Counted from the first letter of the stretch, positions 32,220-41,115 are shown. The stretch: DNA of 64,000 nt from Pseudomonas sp. MUP55 (GCF_034043515.1 NZ_CP138214.1:5711501-5775500), one strand, 5' to 3'. The notes: generated by a model not told the origin, from the letters alone. Numbers and translations: made by a program.

Positions 32220-32573
32220 CTACACCAGTACTTGTCGGGTACTCGCCATATACGCGTGAATCTGCTTTTCAACCCGAGGGTGTATCAACTCCACCGGCCG
32301 CCGACCGTTGGGGCATGGCAGGGTCGTAGTGGTGCCAAACAGCCTGCAGATCAGCGGACGCTCATCGTAAACCGTGCAGCCGTCAGGCCCCAGGTGCACG
32401 CAGTTCAGCTCGTCCATGGCGGCTTCCTGCTCGGCAGCCGTCTTGCGTGGCAGGCGCGACATTTCCTCAGGCGAAGTGGTCACCGGCCCACAGCAGTCGT
32501 GGCAACCAGGGACACACTCGAACGAAGGAATCTGCCTGCGCAAAGCGCTGACTTTCTGACTGTTGCAACTCAT
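32220..32573 (-). CDS. YkgJ-family cysteine cluster protein
   Basis: A 117-residue protein with eight or so conserved cysteines: CVPGCHDCCGP (about 20-30), LNCVHLGPDGCTVYDERPLI with CRLFG, and LPCPNG. This is the YkgJ/UPF0153 pattern, thought to bind zinc or an Fe-S cluster; the function is unknown. The start at 32573 (MSCNSQKV) is chosen over an in-frame codon four residues upstream. It is divergent from the PauB-type oxidase gene across 114 bases. Confidence 0.85.
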   Translation of the reverse strand: MSCNSQKVSALRRQIPSFECVPGCHDCCGPVTTSPEEMSRLPRKTAAEQEAAMDELNCVHLGPDGCTVYDERPLICRLFGTTTTLPCPNGRRPVELIHPRVEKQIHAYMASTRQVLV

Positions 32574-32687
32574 CCAAATCCACACCCAACCGCGACTAGA
32601 CGCGGATTCTGCCGTAAAACGCCCCGCGCAGACAGCTTCGCCCGACCGCTGTATCCTGCGTCAAATTTTCCAAACAGGGAGCTCCCC

Positions 32688-33980
32688 ATGACCGCCAGCG
32701 CCCGCCACACCGCGTCCTACTACGCTGCCAGCAGCGTGCCGCACCCCGATTACCCGGCGTTGACCGGTGAGGTGCGCGCCGATGTCTGCGTGATTGGCGG
32801 CGGCTATTCCGGGCTCAACACCGCCCTGGAGCTGGCCGAGCGCGGGTTCAGCGTGGTGCTGCTGGAGGCGCGCAAGATCGGCTGGGGCGCCAGCGGGCGT
32901 AACGGCGGGCAGCTGATTCGCGGCGTTGGCCATGGCCTTGACCAGTTCGCCAAGGTGATCGGCACCGACGGCGTGCGCCAGATGAAGCTGATGGGCCTGG
33001 AAGCCGTGGAGATCGTGCGCGAACGTGTCGAACGCTTCCAGATCGCCTGCGACCTGACCTGGGGTTACTGCGACCTGGCCAACAAAGCCCGCGACCTTGA
33101 GGGCCTCGCCGAAGACGCCGAAGAGCTGCGCAGCCTGGGTTATCGCCATCCAGTCCGCCTGCTGCAAGCCAGCGAGATGGGCAGCGTGATCGGCTCCGAC
33201 CGCTATGTAGGCGGGATGATCGACATGGGTTCCGGGCATCTGCACCCGCTGAACCTCGCCCTGGGTGAAGCCGGCGCCGCGCAGCAGTTGGGCGTGAAGT
33301 TGTTCGAGCAGTCTGAAGTGACGCGCATCGACTACGGCTCGCAGGTCAAGGTGCACACCGCCCAGGGCCAGGTGCTCGCCAACACCCTGGTACTGGCCTG
33401 CAACGCGTACATCAACGGCCTCAATCCACACCTGAGCGGCAAGATACTGCCCGCGGGCAGCTACATCATCGCCACCGAACCCCTGAGTGAAGCGCAAGCT
33501 GCCAACCTGCTGCCGCAGAACATGGCGGTGTGCGACCAGCGGGTAACGGTGGACTATTTTCGCCTATCCGCCGACCGCCGCCTGTTGTTCGGCGGCGCCT
33601 GCCATTATTCCGGGCGCGACCCGAAAGACATCGGCGCCTATATGCGGCCAAAGATGCTGCAGGTGTTCCCGCAGTTGGCCAACGTGAAGATCGGCTACCA
33701 ATGGGGCGGCATGATCGGCATCGGCGCCAATCGGTTGCCGCAGATCGGACGCCTGGCGGATCACACCAATGTGTATTACGCCCAGGCCTACGCCGGTCAT
33801 GGCCTGAACGCCACGCACCTGGCCGGCAGGTTGCTGGCCGAAGCCATCAGCGGCCAGCAGCAAGGGCGCTTCGACCTGTTCGCCCAAGTGCCGCACATCA
33901 CCTTCCCTGGCGGTAAACACCTGCGCTCGCCGCTGCTGGCCCTGGGGATGCTCTGGCACCGCCTCAAGGAGCTGGTCTGA
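32688..33980 (+). CDS. pauB: FAD-dependent oxidoreductase, PauB/PuuB type
   Basis: A 430-residue DAO-family flavoprotein. The dinucleotide fold is DVCVIGGGYSGLNTALELAE (about 31-50); GWGASGRNGGQLIRG is the covalent/FAD-contact region typical of gamma-glutamylputrescine oxidases; the C-terminal QAYAGHGLNATHLAGRLLAE completes FAD binding. PuuB/PauB enzymes oxidise gamma-glutamylated putrescine or cadaverine to the aldehyde, which KauB-type dehydrogenases then oxidise. The position next to dadR corresponds to PA5309 (PauB4). The exact amine substrate is not shown. AGGGAG precedes the ATG at 32688. Confidence 0.88.
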   Translation: MTASARHTASYYAASSVPHPDYPALTGEVRADVCVIGGGYSGLNTALELAERGFSVVLLEARKIGWGASGRNGGQLIRGVGHGLDQFAKVIGTDGVRQMKLMGLEAVEIVRERVERFQIACDLTWGYCDLANKARDLEGLAEDAEELRSLGYRHPVRLLQASEMGSVIGSDRYVGGMIDMGSGHLHPLNLALGEAGAAQQLGVKLFEQSEVTRIDYGSQVKVHTAQGQVLANTLVLACNAYINGLNPHLSGKILPAGSYIIATEPLSEAQAANLLPQNMAVCDQRVTVDYFRLSADRRLLFGGACHYSGRDPKDIGAYMRPKMLQVFPQLANVKIGYQWGGMIGIGANRLPQIGRLADHTNVYYAQAYAGHGLNATHLAGRLLAEAISGQQQGRFDLFAQVPHITFPGGKHLRSPLLALGMLWHRLKELV

Positions 33981-34205
33981 TCAATCGCGCCAGAATGGCT
34001 TCAAGCCTTCGTGGCGCGCCTGTTCTGCCGTGAGGCCTACGTCGAGCAATTGCTCCCGAGTCAGCGTGAGCAAGGCCTTGCGCGTATGGCGGCGGCGCCG
34101 GAACAGGCTCCAGCGGGTTTCGCCAGGCATGGACAACGTCCGCTCCTGGGCGGCTTCCAGTTCCTGGCTGTGTAATGCCAGCCGCACATCGCTCATGCCG
34201 TTCAT
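33981..34205 (-). CDS. DUF1127 domain protein
   Basis: A 74-residue basic protein. The C-terminal half (about 30-70, RWSLFRRRRHTRKALLTLTR, EQLLDVGLTAEQARHEG and KPFWRD) is the DUF1127 motif, an arginine-rich segment then a short helix. Small DUF1127 proteins in other bacteria bind RNA or affect phosphate and nitrogen responses; here the role is unknown. Start could be 34205 or 34196 (MSDVR). It is divergent from the MocR gene across an operator-rich spacer. Its stop abuts that of convergent pauB directly. Confidence 0.85.
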   Translation of the reverse strand: MNGMSDVRLALHSQELEAAQERTLSMPGETRWSLFRRRRHTRKALLTLTREQLLDVGLTAEQARHEGLKPFWRD

Positions 34206-34262
34206 CTTGTTATCCCTCGTTAGCTTGCTGCCTTGAGTGACTAGAATGAACGGCCGCGCAAA

Positions 34263-34353
34263 ACCAATACAGATTCAACCTACCTTTATTAAATCCATAC
34301 AGATACTGCCTATGAACGGCTGAATCCTGTATTTTCTGCCTATCTGTATTGGT
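34263..34353. promoter_or_regulatory. Repeated CCAATACAGAT operator sites, DUF1127-MocR spacer
   Basis: ACCAATACAGAT (34263-34274) and TCCATACAGAT (34294-34304) are direct repeats. The exact inverse, ATCTGTATTGGT, lies at 34342-34353, with a partial copy TCCTGTATT at 34325-34333. The mix of direct and inverted sites is typical of MocR/PdxR-type regulators. The promoters of both divergent genes must lie here, and the last site is just upstream of the MocR start codon. Confidence 0.65.
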
Positions 34354-34371
34354 CCCCTGGGAGTGACCGCC

Positions 34372-35796
34372 GTGACCCTCTACGTCAACCTCGCCGAATT
34401 GCTGGGCACCCGCATCGAACAAGGCTTCTATCGCCCCGGCGACCGCCTGCCTTCCGTGCGGGCATTGAGCGTGGAACATGGGGTCAGCCTGAGCACCGTG
34501 CAGCAAGCCTATCGGTTGCTGGAAGACAACGGCCTGGCGATGCCCAAGCCCAAGTCCGGCTATTTTGTGCCGGTGGGCCGTGAACTGCCGGCGCTACCCG
34601 AGGTGGGTCGCCCCGCCCAGCGGCCGGTGGAAATTTCCCAGTGGGATCAGGTGCTGGAGTTGATTCGCGCGGTGCCGCGCAAGGACGTCATACAGCTGGG
34701 CCGTGGCATGCCGGATGTATTGTCGCCCACCATCAAGCCACTGCTGCGCAGCCTGGCCCGTATCAGCCGCCGCCAGGATCTGCCGGGGCTGTATTACGAC
34801 ACCATCCTTGGCTGTATGGAGTTGCGCGAGCAAATTGCGCGACTGTCATTGGATTCCGGTTGCCAACTGGCTGCCGACGACATCGTCATCACCACCGGCT
34901 GCCACGAGGCCCTTTCCACCAGCATTCGCGCCATTTGTGAACCCGGCGATATCGTTGCGGTGGACTCGCCAAGTTTCCACGGTGCCATGCAGACCCTCAA
35001 GGGTCTGGGCATGAAAGCCCTGGAGATCCCCACCGACCCGATCACCGGCATCAGCCTTGAAGCATTGGAACTGGCGCTGGAGCAGTGGCCGATCAAAGTC
35101 ATCCAGCTCACCCCGAACTGCAACAACCCATTGGGTTACATCATGCCGGAGGCGCGCAAACGCGCACTGCTGACGTTGGCCCAGCGCTTTGACGTGGCGA
35201 TCATCGAAGACGATGTGTATGGCGAACTGGCCTACAGCTACCCGCGCCCGCGCACCATCAAATCCTTCGACGAAGACGGCCGGGTGCTGCTGTGCAGCTC
35301 GTTCTCCAAGACCCTGGCGCCTGGCCTGCGCATTGGCTGGGTTGCGCCGGGGCGCTACCTGGACCGAGTGCTGCACATGAAATACATCAGCACGGGCTCT
35401 ACGGCCACGCAGCCGCAGATCGCGATAGCGGAATTTCTCAAGGGCGGCTATTTCGAACCTCATTTGCGCAGGATGCGTACCCAATACCAGCGCAATCGCG
35501 ACCTGATGCTCGACTGGGTCAGCCGCTACTTCCCTGCCGGCACGCGCGCCAGCCGGCCCCAAGGCAGTTTCATGCTGTGGGTGGAATTGCCGGAAGGCTT
35601 CGACACCCTCCAGCTCAACCGTGCACTGATGGAACAAGGCGTACAGGTGGCGGTAGGCAGCATTTTTTCTGCCTCCGGCAAGTACCGTAACTGCCTGCGC
35701 ATGAACTACGCTGCCAAACCGACGCCGCAGATCGAAGAGGCGGTGCGCAAGGTTGGTGCCGCTGCGCGCAAAATGCTGGAAGAATCGGCGGACTGA
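34372..35796 (+). CDS. MocR-type GntR regulator with aminotransferase domain
   Basis: A 474-residue protein. An N-terminal GntR winged helix (about 1-70, YRPGDRLPSVRALSVEHGVS, then LSTVQQAYRLLEDNGLAMPK) is fused to a fold-I aminotransferase-like domain (about 100-465). The PLP lysine is in CSSFSKTLAPGLRIGW and the family NCNNPLGYIMPEARKRAL is present, so PLP binding is likely. Two GTG codons open the frame; 34372 is chosen because GGGAG is eight bases before it and overlaps the first. MocR proteins often control a divergent gene, here the DUF1127 gene; the effector is unknown. Confidence 0.9.
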   Translation: MTLYVNLAELLGTRIEQGFYRPGDRLPSVRALSVEHGVSLSTVQQAYRLLEDNGLAMPKPKSGYFVPVGRELPALPEVGRPAQRPVEISQWDQVLELIRAVPRKDVIQLGRGMPDVLSPTIKPLLRSLARISRRQDLPGLYYDTILGCMELREQIARLSLDSGCQLAADDIVITTGCHEALSTSIRAICEPGDIVAVDSPSFHGAMQTLKGLGMKALEIPTDPITGISLEALELALEQWPIKVIQLTPNCNNPLGYIMPEARKRALLTLAQRFDVAIIEDDVYGELAYSYPRPRTIKSFDEDGRVLLCSSFSKTLAPGLRIGWVAPGRYLDRVLHMKYISTGSTATQPQIAIAEFLKGGYFEPHLRRMRTQYQRNRDLMLDWVSRYFPAGTRASRPQGSFMLWVELPEGFDTLQLNRALMEQGVQVAVGSIFSASGKYRNCLRMNYAAKPTPQIEEAVRKVGAAARKMLEESAD

Positions 35797-35858
35797 CCTT
35801 TTCCGAGCAATTGCCGTCATATGCCGACAACCGCCCTGACCTGGATGCCGCTTCCTTG

Positions 35859-37427
35859 ATGATTCAACGGCTTTTACCGTTTTTCCTGCTGGGAGCGCTG
35901 GCACTGGGTGGTTGCGCGACGGCGCACACACCGCGCGAACCCAGTGACGCGCTGCCGGCGGCACAGTCTTCCTTTGGCCGCTCGATCCAGGCCCAGGCGG
36001 CACCGTATCAGGGCCGCTCGGGCTTTCGTTTGCTGCCCAACAGCAGCGAAGCCTTCGTGGCCCGTGCCGAGTTGATCCGCAACGCCCAGACCAGCCTCGA
36101 CCTTCAGTACTACATCGTGCATGACGGCATCAGCACGCGCATGCTCGTGGATGAACTGCTCAAGGCCGCCGACCGTGGCGTGCGCGTGCGCATTTTGCTC
36201 GACGACACCACCAGCGACGGGCTCGACCAGATCATCGCCACCCTCGCCGCTCATCCCAAGATCGACATCCGCCTGTTCAACCCGCTGCACCTGGGGCGCA
36301 GCACGGGCGTAACGCGCGCCATGGGCCGCCTGTTCAACCTGTCGCTGCAACACCGGCGCATGCACAACAAGCTGTGGCTGGCCGACAACAGCGTGGCGAT
36401 CGTGGGTGGCCGCAACCTGGGGGATGAATACTTCGATGCCGAACCTAACCTGAATTTCACCGATATCGACATGCTCAGCGTCGGGCCGGTGGCTGAGCAG
36501 TTGGGTCACAGCTTCGATCAGTACTGGAACAGCGCGCTGAGCAAGCCTATCGATGAGTTTGTCTCAAGCATGCCGTCCAAGGTCGACCTCGCGGTGGCGC
36601 GTGGGCGCCTTGAGGCCTCGCTGGCTCAATCGCGCCAGCAGAACCACGCCCTGTATAACCGCCTGCGTACCTACCAGACCCAGCCGCGCATGGACATCTG
36701 GCGGCGCGAGTTGATCTGGGCCTGGAACCAGGCGTTGTGGGACGCCCCGAGCAAGGTGCTGGCCAAGGCCGACCCGGACCCGCAATTGCTGCTCACCACC
36801 CAACTGGCGCCGGAGCTGCAGGGGGTCAGCCATGAGCTGATCATGATTTCGGCGTACTTCGTTCCGGGGCCGCCGGGGCTGGTTTACCTGACGGGCCGCG
36901 CCGATGCGGGCGTGTCGGTGAGCCTGTTGACCAATTCCCTCGAGGCCACTGATGTACCGGCCGTGCACGGCGGCTATGCGCCCTATCGCAAGGCGCTGCT
37001 GGAGCATGGCGTGAAACTCTATGAGCTGCGTCGCCAACCGGGCGACCCCAGTGCAAACAGCGGCCCGCACCTGTTTCGTCGAGGCAGTTTCCGCGGTTCC
37101 GACTCCAGCCTGCACAGCAAGGCGATGATTTTCGATCGGGAAAAGTCGTTTATCGGCTCGTTCAATTTCGATCCACGCTCGGTGCTGTGGAACACCGAAG
37201 TCGGCGTGCTGGTGGACAGCCCGGAACTGGCGGAACACGTGCGCAACCTGGCGCTGCAAGGCATGGCGCCAGCGTTGAGCTACGAGGCGAAACTGCAGGA
37301 CGGGCAGATCGTGTGGGTGACCGAAGATAACGGCCAATTGCACACCCTGACCCAGGAGCCGGGCACTTGGTGGCGCCGGTTCAACGCATGGTTCGCCACC
37401 TCGGTGGGCCTGGAACGCATGCTTTGA
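35859..37427 (+). CDS. Phospholipase D-like lipoprotein (cardiolipin synthase family)
   Basis: A 522-residue protein with a lipoprotein signal peptide (MIQRLLPFFLLGALALGGC, lipobox LGGC) and two HKD phosphodiesterase motifs: HNKLWLADNSVAIVGGRNLG (about 182-201) and LHSKAMIFDREKSFIGSFNF near the C-terminus. This arrangement resembles ClsC-type cardiolipin synthases and other PLD-like enzymes that act on phospholipids. The ATG at 35859 is preferred because the signal peptide begins there; an upstream in-frame TTG at 35811 adds a polar stretch. It follows the MocR gene by about 60 bases on the same strand. Confidence 0.88.
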   Translation: MIQRLLPFFLLGALALGGCATAHTPREPSDALPAAQSSFGRSIQAQAAPYQGRSGFRLLPNSSEAFVARAELIRNAQTSLDLQYYIVHDGISTRMLVDELLKAADRGVRVRILLDDTTSDGLDQIIATLAAHPKIDIRLFNPLHLGRSTGVTRAMGRLFNLSLQHRRMHNKLWLADNSVAIVGGRNLGDEYFDAEPNLNFTDIDMLSVGPVAEQLGHSFDQYWNSALSKPIDEFVSSMPSKVDLAVARGRLEASLAQSRQQNHALYNRLRTYQTQPRMDIWRRELIWAWNQALWDAPSKVLAKADPDPQLLLTTQLAPELQGVSHELIMISAYFVPGPPGLVYLTGRADAGVSVSLLTNSLEATDVPAVHGGYAPYRKALLEHGVKLYELRRQPGDPSANSGPHLFRRGSFRGSDSSLHSKAMIFDREKSFIGSFNFDPRSVLWNTEVGVLVDSPELAEHVRNLALQGMAPALSYEAKLQDGQIVWVTEDNGQLHTLTQEPGTWWRRFNAWFATSVGLERML

Positions 37428-37443
37428 AAAAACGCAGGGCAGC

Positions 37444-38586
37444 TCAGACCGGTTGCGCTGCGCCAAACGCACCCTGGCGCAATAGCAACAGCACCAGCCC
37501 CAAGGCCCCGGCCGCCATCAGTAGTGGCAGCGCGTGCCCACTGATCCATTGGCTGCCTGCCCCCGCCAGCAACGGGCCAATCAGGCAACCGACACCCCAC
37601 AGCTGCGCGATGTGAGCGTTGGCGCGCACCAAGGCGTCGTCGCGGTAGCGCTCGCCGATCAGGATCAGCGACAAGGTAAACAACCCGCCCGCGCTGGCGC
37701 CGAACAGCACCCATAAAGACCAGATCAGTGGTGTGTGCATCAATAGCGGAATCGCCAGGCTTGAGGCCAGCAACAGCAACGCGCAGCCGAGAAACAAGGT
37801 GCGCCGAGGCAGGTAATCCGCCAGTGCGCCGATGGGCAATTGCAGCAGCGCATCACCGACCACCACCGTACTGACCATCGCCAGAGCGATTTCGGCGGTG
37901 AAGCCTTGTTGCAGGCAATACACCGGCAGCAACGTCAGGATCATCGCTTCGAACGCAGCGAACAGCGCAACCGCCCAGGCAATGGCCGGCAGGCTCAGGC
38001 AGAAACGCCAGAGGTCGGCAAAGGTCACGCTGAACGATTCGGCGCTGGGCGCGCCGGAGCGGCCAAGCAAGGCCAGCGGAGCCACCAGAAGCAGGCCAAC
38101 GCCCACCCAGAAACCGTAATCGTGGTCGGTGCCGATCACACCCAGCAACAAAGGGCCTGATAGCTGGCTCAGGGCATAAGTGCAGCCGTACAACGCCACC
38201 AGTCGGCCACGCCACTGCTCCACCACCAACTGGTTGATCCAGCTTTCCCCCAGGATAAACACGATGGTCAGGATCACCCCAATCATCAGCCGCAGCACCA
38301 GCCACACCGGATAACTGGGCAGGATCGCGAGCAAGCCGATGGACAGCGCACCGGCCCATAGACACAGGCGCATCAGGTTGGCGGTACCAAGCCAGGAGGC
38401 CATGCGGCTGGAAACCTTGGCGCCCAGCAGCACGCCGAACGCAGGCATCGCAGCCATCACGCCAATGGCGAAACTGCCATAACCCCAGCCTTCCAGACGC
38501 AGCGACACCAACGGCATGCTCACACCCAGCGCCAGCCCGACGCTGAGTACCGAGGCCAGCACGGCAAAATAGGTCGCCCAACGCAT
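37444..38586 (-). CDS. MFS transporter (YcaD-like)
   Basis: A 380-residue, twelve-helix major facilitator. It begins MRWATYFAVLASVLSVGLAL; the loop 2-3 motif is GVLLGAKVSSRMASWLGTAN, and VLRLMIGVILTIVFILGESW lies in helix 4. The sequence resembles the YcaD group, whose substrates are unknown. The ATG at 38586 is preferred over a GTG six bases upstream because AGGAG lies seven bases before it. It is convergent with the PLD-like lipoprotein gene. Confidence 0.88.
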   Translation of the reverse strand: MRWATYFAVLASVLSVGLALGVSMPLVSLRLEGWGYGSFAIGVMAAMPAFGVLLGAKVSSRMASWLGTANLMRLCLWAGALSIGLLAILPSYPVWLVLRLMIGVILTIVFILGESWINQLVVEQWRGRLVALYGCTYALSQLSGPLLLGVIGTDHDYGFWVGVGLLLVAPLALLGRSGAPSAESFSVTFADLWRFCLSLPAIAWAVALFAAFEAMILTLLPVYCLQQGFTAEIALAMVSTVVVGDALLQLPIGALADYLPRRTLFLGCALLLLASSLAIPLLMHTPLIWSLWVLFGASAGGLFTLSLILIGERYRDDALVRANAHIAQLWGVGCLIGPLLAGAGSQWISGHALPLLMAAGALGLVLLLLRQGAFGAAQPV

Positions 38587-38626
38587 GTCCACGCTCCTGT
38601 GGATAATTTTCAGGGTTGTAAACGAA

Positions 38627-38728
38627 CTGTAGGAGCGAGCTTGCTCGCGAAGAACTCAAAGACACCGCGTTCAACCAGACAGCACGCTTTATCGTTGGCG
38701 TTTTTCGCGAGCAAGCTCGCTCCTACAG
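38627..38728. repeat. Palindromic repeat pair of the TAGGAGCGAGCTTGCTCGCG class
   Basis: CTGTAGGAGCGAGCTTGCTC (from 38627) and GAGCAAGCTCGCTCCTACAG (to 38728) are inverted copies of about 25 bases around a 52-base spacer. This is the third palindromic repeat class in the window. It lies between the MFS gene start and the kauB stop, both genes being on the minus strand. Confidence 0.9.
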
Positions 38729-38750
38729 GGGGCCTGCGGTGTAACGTAAC

Positions 38751-40244
38751 TTAGAGCTTGATCCAGGTCGCTTTCAGCTCGGTGTATTTGTCGAACGCAT
38801 GCAGCGATTTATCGCGACCGTTACCCGACTGCTTGAAGCCACCGAACGGAGCGGTCATGTCGCCGCCATCGTACTGGTTGACCCACACACTGCCCGCACG
38901 CAGGGCCTTGGCTGTCAGGTGTGCCTTGGAGATATCCGCCGTCCACACCGCCGCAGCCAGGCCATATTGGGTGTCGTTGGCTATGGCGATGGCTTCTTCG
39001 GCGCTGTCGAAGGTGATCACCGACAGGACCGGCCCGAAGATCTCTTCCTGGGCAATCTTCATGGCGTTGGTCACACCGTCGAAGATGGTCGGCTCAACGT
39101 AGGTGCCACCGGTTTCTTCCAGGGTACGCTTGCCACCGGCAACCAGCGTGGCGCCGTCGGCATGGCCCGCTTCGATGTAGGACAGCACATTGTTCATCTG
39201 CTGGGTGTCCACCAGCGCACCCACATTGGTGGCCGGGTCCAGCGGGTTACCCGGCTTCCAGCCCTTGAGCGCCTCGATCACCAGCGGCAGGAACGTGTCC
39301 TTGATTGAACGCTCCACCAGCAGGCGCGATCCGGCGGTGCAGACTTCGCCCTGGTTAAAGGCGATGGCACTGGCGGCAGATTCGGCGGCGGCTTGCAGGT
39401 TCGGCGCATCGGCGAACACGATGTTGGGGCTCTTGCCGCCGGCTTCCAGCCACACACGCTTCATGTTCGACTCGCCGGAACGGATCAACAGTTGCTTGGC
39501 GATTTTGGTGGAGCCGGTAAACACCAGGGTGTCCACGTCCATGTGCACCGCCAACGCGTTACCCACGGTATGCCCGTAGCCTGGGAGTACGTTGAACACG
39601 CCTTTGGGAATGCCGGCTTCAACGGCCAGGGCGGCGATGCGGATGGCGGTCAGCGGGGATTTTTCGGACGGCTTTAGAATCACCGAGTTACCGGTCGACA
39701 GCGCCGGGCCGAGCTTCCAGCAGGCCATCATCAGCGGGAAGTTCCACGGTACGATCGCACCGACCACGCCAACCGGCTCACGGGTCACCAGACCCAGTTG
39801 GTCATGGGGCGTGGCCGCCACTTCATCGTAAATCTTGTCGATTGCCTCACCGCTCCAGCTCAGCGCTTGCGCCGCGCCAGGTACGTCGATGTTCAGCGAG
39901 TCACTGATCGGCTTGCCCATGTCCAGGGTTTCAAGCAGGGCCAGCTCTTCGGCATTGGCCTTGAGCAGCGCGGCGAAACGGATCATGACGGACTTGCGCT
40001 TGGCCGGCGCCAGGCGCGACCACACGCCGGAATTGAACACGGCACGGGCGTTTTCCACGGCGCGCTGGGCGTCGGCGGCGTCACAGCTGGCTACGCTGGC
40101 AAGCAGACGGCCATCGACCGGGCTGATGCATTCGAAGGTGTCACCGGACGCGGCGGCGGTGTATTCGCCATTGATGTAGGCGCGGCCTTCGATCTTCAGG
40201 TCCTTGGCGCGTTGTTCCCAGTCAGCATGGGTCAGGGTGGTCAT
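38751..40244 (-). CDS. kauB: Aldehyde dehydrogenase KauB (PuuC-like)
   Basis: A 497-residue NAD(P)-dependent aldehyde dehydrogenase. Key residues are Asn168 in VPWNFPLM, Glu267 in VWLEAGGKSPN and the nucleophile Cys302 in FNQGEVCTAGSRLLV. The sequence matches KauB/PuuC enzymes, which oxidise 4-guanidinobutyraldehyde and gamma-glutamyl-aminobutyraldehyde in arginine and polyamine catabolism. In PAO1 kauB (PA5312) lies close to pauB4; here other genes have come between them. An AT-rich palindrome upstream may be a regulator site. Confidence 0.92.
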   Translation of the reverse strand: MTTLTHADWEQRAKDLKIEGRAYINGEYTAAASGDTFECISPVDGRLLASVASCDAADAQRAVENARAVFNSGVWSRLAPAKRKSVMIRFAALLKANAEELALLETLDMGKPISDSLNIDVPGAAQALSWSGEAIDKIYDEVAATPHDQLGLVTREPVGVVGAIVPWNFPLMMACWKLGPALSTGNSVILKPSEKSPLTAIRIAALAVEAGIPKGVFNVLPGYGHTVGNALAVHMDVDTLVFTGSTKIAKQLLIRSGESNMKRVWLEAGGKSPNIVFADAPNLQAAAESAASAIAFNQGEVCTAGSRLLVERSIKDTFLPLVIEALKGWKPGNPLDPATNVGALVDTQQMNNVLSYIEAGHADGATLVAGGKRTLEETGGTYVEPTIFDGVTNAMKIAQEEIFGPVLSVITFDSAEEAIAIANDTQYGLAAAVWTADISKAHLTAKALRAGSVWVNQYDGGDMTAPFGGFKQSGNGRDKSLHAFDKYTELKATWIKL

Positions 40245-40412
40245 GCAAGTGTCCTCCTCTTATTGGATACAAGCGCCGGGGAGATTAGTCCCGACGCCTC
40301 CACGAATTCTTGCCTGGCCAGCCTGATGTTCGGCTCAAGGCAGCTGCCACCCTAAACCAGCGGCTGGGGATGTTTCAATATATTTGACATAACGCCTTCA
40401 AACACCCTTGCG

Positions 40413-40432
40413 ATGTTCATTTTAATAAACAT
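40413..40432. promoter_or_regulatory. AT-rich palindrome between kauB and cupin gene
   Basis: ATGTTCATTTTAATAAACAT is 16/20 self-complementary. A looser related dyad, ATGTTTCAATATATTTGACA, starts at 40370. Both lie in the divergent kauB-cupin spacer, which makes them candidate operators, possibly for PauR. No PauR consensus could be checked. Confidence 0.45.
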
Positions 40433-40474
40433 AGACTTTGGGCTCTCCAACCGCAGGCCAGACGGGACAAGCAC

Positions 40475-40837
40475 ATGAGCATCCAGGACATCGTCGATTT
40501 CAGCCAAGCCAACACCGCCCCCGACCGCTATCGCCCTGCCGCCGAAAAAATCCTCAAGGGTGACCCCGAACAGACGATCTACAACCACTACAACAGCCCA
40601 TGCGGACAAATGAACGCGGGCGTCTGGGAAGGCGAAGTCGGGCAGTGGAAAGTCAATTACACCGAGCATGAGTACTGCGAGATCGTGCAGGGGGTCTCCG
40701 TACTGCGCGATGCCGAGGGGAATGCCAAAACCTTGCGCGCTGGCGACCGCTTCGTGATCCCCGCAGGCTTCAGCGGCACCTGGGAAGTGCTGGAAGCGTG
40801 CCGCAAGATCTACGTGGTGTTTGAACAGAAAGCCTGA
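40475..40837 (+). CDS. Cupin domain protein (DUF861-like)
   Basis: A 120-residue single-domain cupin. The core (about 45-115) contains GVWEGEVGQWKVNYTEHEYC, EIVQGVSVL, and DRFVIPAGFSGTWEVLE, as in the EutQ/DUF861 cupins. The metal-ligand histidines are partly replaced (EHEYCEI), so catalysis is uncertain. It is divergent from kauB, suggesting a role in the same polyamine or amino-acid catabolism, which is inference. A bidirectional terminator follows. Confidence 0.85.
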   Translation: MSIQDIVDFSQANTAPDRYRPAAEKILKGDPEQTIYNHYNSPCGQMNAGVWEGEVGQWKVNYTEHEYCEIVQGVSVLRDAEGNAKTLRAGDRFVIPAGFSGTWEVLEACRKIYVVFEQKA

Positions 40838-40893
40838 TCGGTGAACAGCGGTGCGGCGTTGCCACGCAGAGCGTGGGAACGATCATCACAGGC

Positions 40894-40930
40894 AAAAAAA
40901 AGCCCGTATCGTGAGATACGGGCTTTTTTT
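40894..40930. terminator. Bidirectional terminator between cupin gene and rpmG
   Basis: AAAAAAAGCCCGTATC and GATACGGGCTTTTTTT form a perfect stem of 16 to 17 base pairs with a GTGA tetraloop. It ends the cupin gene on the plus strand and rpmG on the minus strand. Confidence 0.95.
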
Positions 40931-40948
40931 CACAAGGAAGGAAATCAA

Positions 40949-41104
40949 TTACTTGATTTTGCCTTCTTTGTAGATCACGTGCTTGCGAACGCGCGGGTCG
41001 AACATTTTCTTTTCGAGCTTGTCCGGGGTAGTACGCTTGTTCTTGTCGGTAGTGTAGAAGTGACCAGTACCGGCGCTAGAGATCATTCGAATCAATTCAC
41101 GCAT
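40949..41104 (-). CDS. rpmG: 50S ribosomal protein L33
   Basis: A 51-residue protein reading [20 protein letters not shown], then [20 protein letters not shown] and [11 protein letters not shown]. This is L33 of the zinc-free (C-) type, as there are no CxxC pairs. It is a component of the large ribosomal subunit near the E site. It is 11 bases downstream of rpmB with a GAGCTC(C)-type ribosome-binding site, and ends at a strong terminator. Confidence 0.97.
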   Translation of the reverse strand: MRELIRMISSAGTGHFYTTDKNKRTTPDKLEKKMFDPRVRKHVIYKEGKIK

Positions 41105-41115
41105 GATAGAGCTCC

